NCBI RefSeq assembly: GCF_947623445.1
Contig: NC_135242.1
Location: 5,952,001 to 6,016,000 of the forward strand
DNA: 64,000 nt
Reading direction: 5' to 3'
Source of the DNA: Clavelina lepadiformis
Lineage: Eukaryota > Chordata > Ascidiacea > Aplousobranchia > Clavelinidae
The position numbers and the translations under genes were made by a program. Positions 58,301-64,000 of the stretch are shown piece after piece (the stretch's first letter is position 1; each line of letters begins with the position of its first letter). The notes under the pieces were generated by a model. The model saw only the letters and a list, made by a program, of their open reading frames with translations, was not told the DNA's origin and did no database searches.

Positions 58301-60610
58301 AGTTTTCTCATTTCAAGGTTATCCACTGTCAAAGGAAGCAGAATTAGAATTGCGTTTGGAGACATAGATCTACAAGCCGATGATCCTGCCCATTGTTCGG
58401 CCAACTACATTGAGATAATAGATGAGACATTGAAAAAGTCTCAAGCCCGCTATTGTGGTCAAGCTATTCCCGGCGATATCGTCTCCCGTGGTGGGTATAT
58501 TCAGGATACGTTTATGGCTTAAACTCAATAATAAGCACTACAATACTTTCAATTTTTTATACTTGTTTGGAAGCAAGTTTTCAATAATTTTGTTATGTTT
58601 TTAGGCAACAAACTTCGGATCGATTTTCAAGCCCAGCCTGGAGTTAATGATGACATGAAAGGTTTTAAAATCGGTTTCAAGGCAACAAAAGCTGACCCTG
58701 GATTTTACAGTAAGCCTACATGCAGCATTGTATACTGTTGTAAAGTTATTTCACAGTGAGTTGTTTTGCTGTTTTGTTAAATTTTATAAAAACTTCTATC
58801 ATCTTTGAATAGAAATCAAGTCTCTTGATAAAAAGAGCCAGCCAGCAACCCCATCTACAAAATTGATTACTTTCCAAGGCGGTCCAAGTTCCAACAACAG
58901 AGGTAAAAAGTGTTCTTTTACTGTTGAAGTAAATAGTAGGCAAAGAAAGTGTAGGTAGCTTGTGCAAATTTTTGCCTTAGCCTCGGATGACGAGCCGGAC
59001 AACAACGATACGTTGACGAAAGTGATTGTTGGGATCAGCATTCCATTAGTTATAGTTAGTTTGATCGGGCTGTTTATCTGGTGGAGAAGAAGGAGAAAGA
59101 AGAAGATGAGCAAATCTCCGCACCCAGAAGATCAAGTACAAGAAGATAAGCAACCCAACATCCAAATCCGCCAAGAAAATCCAGCTGCTTACTCTGATAA
59201 TAAAGACAAAGTGAGTTGTTTTTTAAGTAAAGTAGAAGTATAGACTACTATTCTCAACCAGATATCTAATCAAATTAAATCAGTAGTATAGTCAGAACGT
59301 ACACCGGTATATTTGCTGTTATACTGTACTTAACAATTTATGTTTTACTGTTCACAGACAAGCCCAAATCACGATAACAATATATTTACGGTTTCCAAAT
59401 CAGTCAGCAAACTACAAAGCCATCCCCACCAACAGCAACAGCAGAAAAAGGAAGTGACGTACATCAACTGTCAACCACCTCCACTTCCGCTTAAAAATAT
59501 TCACCGACCTCTAAAGAGAAGAGCAACACCATCAACTTTCCTGGATGATAAGATGTCGGTGGATTCTGGATTGCGTTGTCCGTTTGATCAAGTATCAGTA
59601 GACACACAACTTAGCAGTCAGTTCAGCGGCCCCAGTACCTTTATTGGGCTTCACCGGAACCACACCAATTACCAGAATCGGGCGAACAGCGATCGCAAGC
59701 GCACACTTCCGGGCAAAAGGGAGAAACCACGGGCAACGTCGAACATATTGAATGACATAGAACGGGGAGAATGCGTTATGAACTGCGATTCTTTTCCTCG
59801 AGATTCGGGCTTAACTCGCTCCAGATCCCGAGCATGCATAACTTTTCCGATTAGTCAGAGACCTCCAACGAGCCAGATTTATTTGCCGGAACATCCGTCG
59901 AAATCACTTCCACTTCCCCCTCTTCCCCCGAAAAGACAATGTACATCATCAGCTCCGTTTGGTAATTAAGCTCTATAGTGTTATTAGCAAATAGTTATGG
60001 TAGGTATAGTTTCTGAACTTTAAAAAGTTAAAAAAGTGACGACATACGTTGCTGTAATCTTTCACATAACATAGGTATACAACCTTAAATACTGTACTAT
60101 ACCGCACTTCTAACGCTTCTGCATATACGTATATGATCAGAGTAAATTTGTTTGACGCAATTTCCAAACATTTAAAGACGTTAATCTAATTCGTATGGTT
60201 TTACTTTCAAGTAACTTTTCATTAACGCAGAACTTGACGGCATAAGACCGGAAAGAAGACCAACAAGTCACCGACATTTTATTCCGTCAAATCGAAGCAA
60301 GAGCGCTGCAACCATAAACAACTTCGATGATTTTCCTCGTACCATGTCAAGAAGTATGTCTAACTTAAATGACATTGACGCCATTCGACCTTGGAATCGA
60401 TGCAGGAGCACTTCAAACCTTCGACCAGTCGAAACATCTCCAACCAAGCGAGATCGATTAAGGTCGTCTGCAGGCAATAAAACACGTGACTATCCTCAAG
60501 GCGTGGAGTGTAGTCGACAATCAACCAATAATTTTGGGGCGAGAACCGCTTCGAGAAATTCCCGAGGTCCTCTTGTACAAGAACACTTACCGCGACATTG
60601 GGCCTGTTAA
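55385..60610 (+). CDS. Two-pass membrane protein with extracellular EGF-like and CUB segment and long proline-rich tail
   Basis: Ten exons: 55385-55582, 55717-56011, 56272-56424, 57978-58080, 58318-58490, 58605-58709, 58813-58902, 58981-59210, 59358-59961, 60231-60610. They join in phase to 776 residues. The start MPISSTNSRLTYEFYKPPPK is hydrophilic with no signal peptide. TM1 is about residues 135-159 (FFLALLLGLLLGALITGLAV), preceded by a Cys cluster (CSRLCCLC) suited to palmitoylation. Then come a Cys-rich EGF-like piece (165-215), one CUB domain (216-340: RCSWKL, IRIAFGDIDL, CSANYIEIID, ARYCG, LRIDFQAQ) and a short stalk. TM2 is about 388-408 (VIVGISIPLVIVSLIGLFIW) followed by RRRRKKK. A 370-residue tail follows with HPHQQQQQKK, PPPLPLKNIHRP and LPLPPLPPKR (SH3-type). 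I do not know an orthologue. Two adjacent genes are possible, but phase continuity across the 1.55-kb intron favours one. Confidence 0.75.
56506..56585 (+). other. Possible alternative terminal exon of the two-pass CUB gene
   Basis: After a good acceptor (GCTTTTTTCTAG) an open segment in the phase left by exon 3 encodes AGVSAGGYRCTFYNITSTT and seven more residues, then TGA. Using it would end the protein before the CUB domain and yield a short single-pass form with an extracellular C-terminus. No transcript evidence is available. Confidence 0.4.
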
Positions 60611-60838
60611 CAGTTAAGCGTGGCACTGGCATCGGTGACTGTGAGCAACAACGTTTGTTCCAGATACTGAGTATAGCCTATAAAAGTTCAGTTTTTGGAA
60701 CAACCTGTATTGTGTATTTTTTATTTCATCGCGTGTAATTAGTTTAATTTATCATTCACATATCCTTTGTTGCCACAGACCTTTTTTGTTTATTCCTTTG
60801 TTTCCTTTGATTTTGCTTTTCTTTAATTTTTGTTCACA

Positions 60839-62549
60839 ATGAAAGTTATCGTGGCCGGCTTATATAAAACTGGTACAAAGTCAATGAAGGAAGCTTTAAA
60901 AATACTCGGTTATAACGTATGGGATTACAGAGAACAGCTTAACTGGGTGGAAGGTGGTATTGAGGCATGGGAAAGGCTTTTAGAGGAAAACAATTCTCCG
61001 AAGCAATCATTGCAAAACGTAAGTTGCTTCCCAAAATATGATGAACATGCTTTCATAAACTGCTAGCAATAAAACAAGTTGTAATTTAAAATTCTGTTTA
61101 TACGATAACTTTTCCAAATTCCTTAAGCGCCATTAAAACGTCCAAATATTCTTTTCAGCCCCCCGACAAGAACATGCCCTTATGTTAAATATGTCTTGAT
61201 TACATGTAATTGCTTAATTTAGGTAATTATGTTGTATTTTTCATGAAAATAATCTCCAATCCAATAATATAAATTGGAATCAATTTGTTTTCAGTAATTA
61301 AGCACTCATTTACCCGGCATTTGTAGATGTTTAAATATTGTGAAGCGGTTACTGATGGTCCAGCTGCGTTGCTTTCGGTGGAATTATCAAGAGCATTTCC
61401 CGAATCTAAGGTACACACTACACTTACGACGTATTTATATTTTCAAGCTGTGTAGCCCTTTAGCGTTGCTTTGCGGTAATAGAAATCGGTGGTAACAACT
61501 TCACTACAAAGAAAATAATAAAGTTAATATACTGTATAGTATAGTACGGCATACATGTTACATTGTCACAGTATATTTTGTGTATATAGTTTGGGTACAA
61601 CTGAAGAAACAAGATCAGCATTGCGAAAGCTCGTGTTAATAATTTAGAGTTACCCTTAGAGGGGCTACCTCTTTCCGCTTTCCGCTTTCCGCTTTCCGCT
61701 TTCCACTTTATTAGGCTCTAGTAGTTCTTGCTATGATTAAATTGCTATTATAAAAAGTCTACTTGATGTTGCTGTATCACTTCTATATATTGAAAAACAC
61801 CTCTGTGTCTTTGAAAGATTATACTTTGCGTCAGAGACGTGGAGGAATGGTTCGAAAGTTATTCTGATTGTAGAAATGTAAGTATAGCTATGGCGCTAAT
61901 TGCTTAGATTATGTGGTAATTGTACATTGTGGAGCTGAAGTAAGTTAAGTTTTAGTAAAATCCTTAAAATTGCTTTCTATAAATGACAACCGTTGAATGT
62001 TAATGTAATAATAAACAGGAATAGCCTAACATTAAACCTTCCTTCAATACGAAATGTCAAATAGCAACATGCAATAATTGATTGCAGACTCTAAATCAAA
62101 ATCCAGTTTATCGCCTTCTTCTGCTTCTGTCGCCGACAGTGCGCAGACGATCCCAGGTGATGCGACTCATCAATGACGCGATATGTTGTGGACGCTTTCT
62201 TCATCCATTTTTTCTGCGTCATCGGAACGCCCCTAGCCCAATACTGAGCAAAAGAGCGTATCTTTCACACGTTGCGTATGTTATTCATAGTCTTCCCAAA
62301 GATCGCGTTCTTATTTTTAACGTAAAAGAAGGTTGGTCACCCTTATGCTCTTTTTTGGAGAAAGATATCCCTAATTGTCATTTCCCACATGTCAACCAAA
62401 GGCAACATAACAACGCTAGCATGTCTGCAATCTTTCATGATCTTCAGGAAAATGCATTCCGAAGAAATAGTGTTCTTCTAGAAACTTTTGTAGTTTTCAT
62501 TTTCGTTGTGCTCGTTACGTGTTGTACTTGCTATCGATGTTTTTTGTGA
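60839..62549 (+). CDS. P-loop sulfotransferase-family protein (Sulfotransfer_4 type) with C-terminal membrane anchor
   Basis: Four exons, 60839-61018, 61327-61410, 61818-61877 and 62088-62549, give 261 residues with phase 0 at every junction. VIVAGLYKTGTKSMKEALKI is the PAPS-type P-loop (GxxKTGTxS). LNWVEGGIEAWERLLEE and YCEAVTDGPAALLSVELSRA follow; IILCVRDVEEWFESYS holds the Arg of the 3'-phosphate site; and RVLIFNVKEGWSPLCSFLEK then FPHVN is the family's C-terminal signature. The last about 25 residues (ETFVVFIFVVLVTCCTCYRC) form a hydrophobic anchor, so the enzyme is probably held on a membrane. The family is largely uncharacterised; acceptor unknown. It is not close to the SULT at 19.6 kb. 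Confidence 0.88.
61671..61707 (+). repeat. Heptamer tandem repeat
   Basis: About five head-to-tail copies of CTTTCCG in intron 2 of the sulfotransferase-family gene; the last copy is diverged. Confidence 0.85.
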
Positions 62550-62867
62550 TAAAAGTTAATAACTAAGTTATTCAAGTTTGAGTCATTGACGATCGCAATT
62601 CTCTCGGTCTGTACTTGTTTTGGAACCAAGATTTATAAAATGCTTTTCTTGAACTTTCTAGTTTTGTTCATCGGAATATTTCTGCTCTATGGGTTTTCAT
62701 GTTGTTGTTGATTTGTTTCTTATGTACTTATCACTATTGTCTTATGCATTTAAACTCAGCTTTCTCTGTAAAAATTACAACACTCACAATGCACATTGTG
62801 TTTATTTGTTCATATGAAAGCAGAGTATAATTATTACGTACAAGCAGTTGTCCAAAAATAGGTCTTT

Positions 62868-63906
62868 CTACGGAGCATTGGTGTTGCGTGTTATCCATTG
62901 CAAATAGTTTGCAACAACAGCGTAAATACCGGGGGAGTTTGGTTGAGCACATCCATTTCCAAAGCTCACGACGCCCCATACGTAATAATGATCTGCAACC
63001 AAGTTTAGTTTAAATTTACAGTGACCATATTACCATTGCATTGAGCATGCAGTGATCTCATACTCACCGTCATCGTCGCTATGGCAGAGAAGTGGTCCGC
63101 CCGAGTCACCCTTACAAGTGTCTACTCCGCCTCGTAGATATCCGGCACACAACATGTTTTCGGTGAGAATATTTCCGTATACCGTACGTAATCGGCATTG
63201 CTCTTTGCTAATGAGGGGTACCTGAGCTTGTTTCAAAAGCTCAGTGTACGGCAACTTGCCTTGAAAATATGACCAGAATATGTTGATATTTCGATAAATT
63301 GAAATTGTGAAAGAGCAACTTGAAAAGTAAAAGTGACAACATCGTTAAACGTACTGTTGGAATCAATTTGACCCCAGCCAACGATGAAGCAGTTTTTCCC
63401 GGCTGGAAATTGTGTTGTAGAAGTAGGCAGACATACAGGCTTCACCTCATTATTAAACGTTGCGCACCTTCCGTTGACTCCTCGGAGCTACAAACGAAAT
63501 ATGTTTGAATGCTTTGACTTGAACCAAGTTGCAACAGTTTGAGGTTAAAAAAATAAACAAAACGAAAATAACTTCTCTTAAATTGGCAACCTTACCTCTA
63601 ATAATGCGATGTCATTATCATAACTATTCGTGTTGTATCTTTCATGACTTATGAGCTGTTGAAGTTTAAGATCCTGTTCGGTACCGTCAGATTCTTTCGT
63701 ATTGTGATCACCCAAACGAATCGTGTAATAGTTGATCGGATACGAATCACTTTGAGTAACATAAAAAAGAAGTACTGAATACCTTATGTAGAAAATTTGG
63801 ACGATGATTTAGCAACTTACCTGAAACAGTGCGCGGCTGTCAAAACCCAACAAGAGCCAATCAAGCTTCCTCCACATAGAAACTGCCATGGCAACCAAAT
63901 TCCAGC
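62868..63906 (-). CDS. Trypsin-like serine protease, catalytic domain (5' part outside window)
   Basis: Chymotrypsin-fold (S1) endopeptidase. Five exons on the minus strand: 63821-63906, 63596-63749, 63355-63487, 63068-63259 and 62868-62992, all in phase, about 229 residues to the stop. The full triad is present: LTAAHCF (His), YDNDIALLE (Asp) and [13 protein letters not shown] (Ser). The Asp six residues before the Ser predicts cleavage after Arg/Lys. [19 protein letters not shown] closes the fold. The first mapped exon starts at [17 protein letters not shown], so the activation site and any signal peptide or accessory domains lie upstream, beyond the right edge. The donor chosen at 63355 (GTACGT) is the one that keeps frame. 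Confidence 0.92.
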
Positions 63907-64000
63907 CTATAATAAGTAACATGCTTGCCAACTGTTTGAGAAATGTCCAGAAGAAAACCATGTAAAGTAAATTAATTATTTTTTATTGAATTTACACCTG

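Overview
This window comes from a multicellular animal. Most genes are split by short GT-AG introns in AT-rich DNA. The protein set (katanin p60, ALKBH2, PIGZ, cytosolic SULT, CUB, HYR and sushi/CCP receptors) points to an invertebrate deuterostome, most likely a tunicate (ascidian). That placement is inference; no marker gene proves it. Exon maps were built by hand from splice signals, reading-phase continuity and family resemblance. Where a gene is given in full, the exon phases and total length are consistent.

Region 1 (1-12 kb) holds a tandem family of secreted low-complexity proteins: a partial copy at the left edge, a decayed copy near 3 kb and an intact copy at 4.8-6.3 kb. The two copies whose start is visible share a signal peptide and a charged pro-region. 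Across the family come a Gln/Ser/His/Gly-rich body, a proline block (weak in the decayed copy) and a Lys/Ser tail. I do not recognise the family. Around it lie a TTAA-flanked MITE, a long-TIR element with iterated arms, a tRNA-derived SINE and a small hypothetical coiled-coil gene.

Region 2 (12-23 kb) carries cysteinyl-tRNA synthetase (16 exons mapped, only the extreme N-terminus missing) and a two-exon cytosolic sulfotransferase.

Region 3 (23.5-32 kb, minus strand) is one 19-exon gene for a 1005-residue type I membrane receptor: two YWTD beta-propellers with EGF modules, then HYR, then sushi/CCP, one transmembrane helix and a short tail. This domain order is unusual.

Region 4 (34-45 kb) holds two non-autonomous hAT elements, a second SINE copy, intronless KATNA1 and NIF3L1, PIGZ on the minus strand, and ALKBH2.

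Region 5 (46-53 kb) holds three tandem single-domain rhodanese (TSTD1-like) genes with identical exon design. The middle copy is frameshifted at its active-site loop. Three more hAT-type elements sit around and inside them.

Region 6 (55-64 kb) holds a 776-residue protein predicted to cross the membrane twice, with an extracellular EGF-like/CUB segment and a long proline-rich cytoplasmic tail. It is followed by a P-loop sulfotransferase of the Sulfotransfer_4 type with a C-terminal membrane anchor, and the 3' part of a trypsin-like protease on the minus strand.

The strongest candidates for something undescribed are the repeat-protein cluster, the propeller/HYR/CCP receptor and the two-pass CUB protein. 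No retrovirus-like or other capsid-bearing element was recognised.
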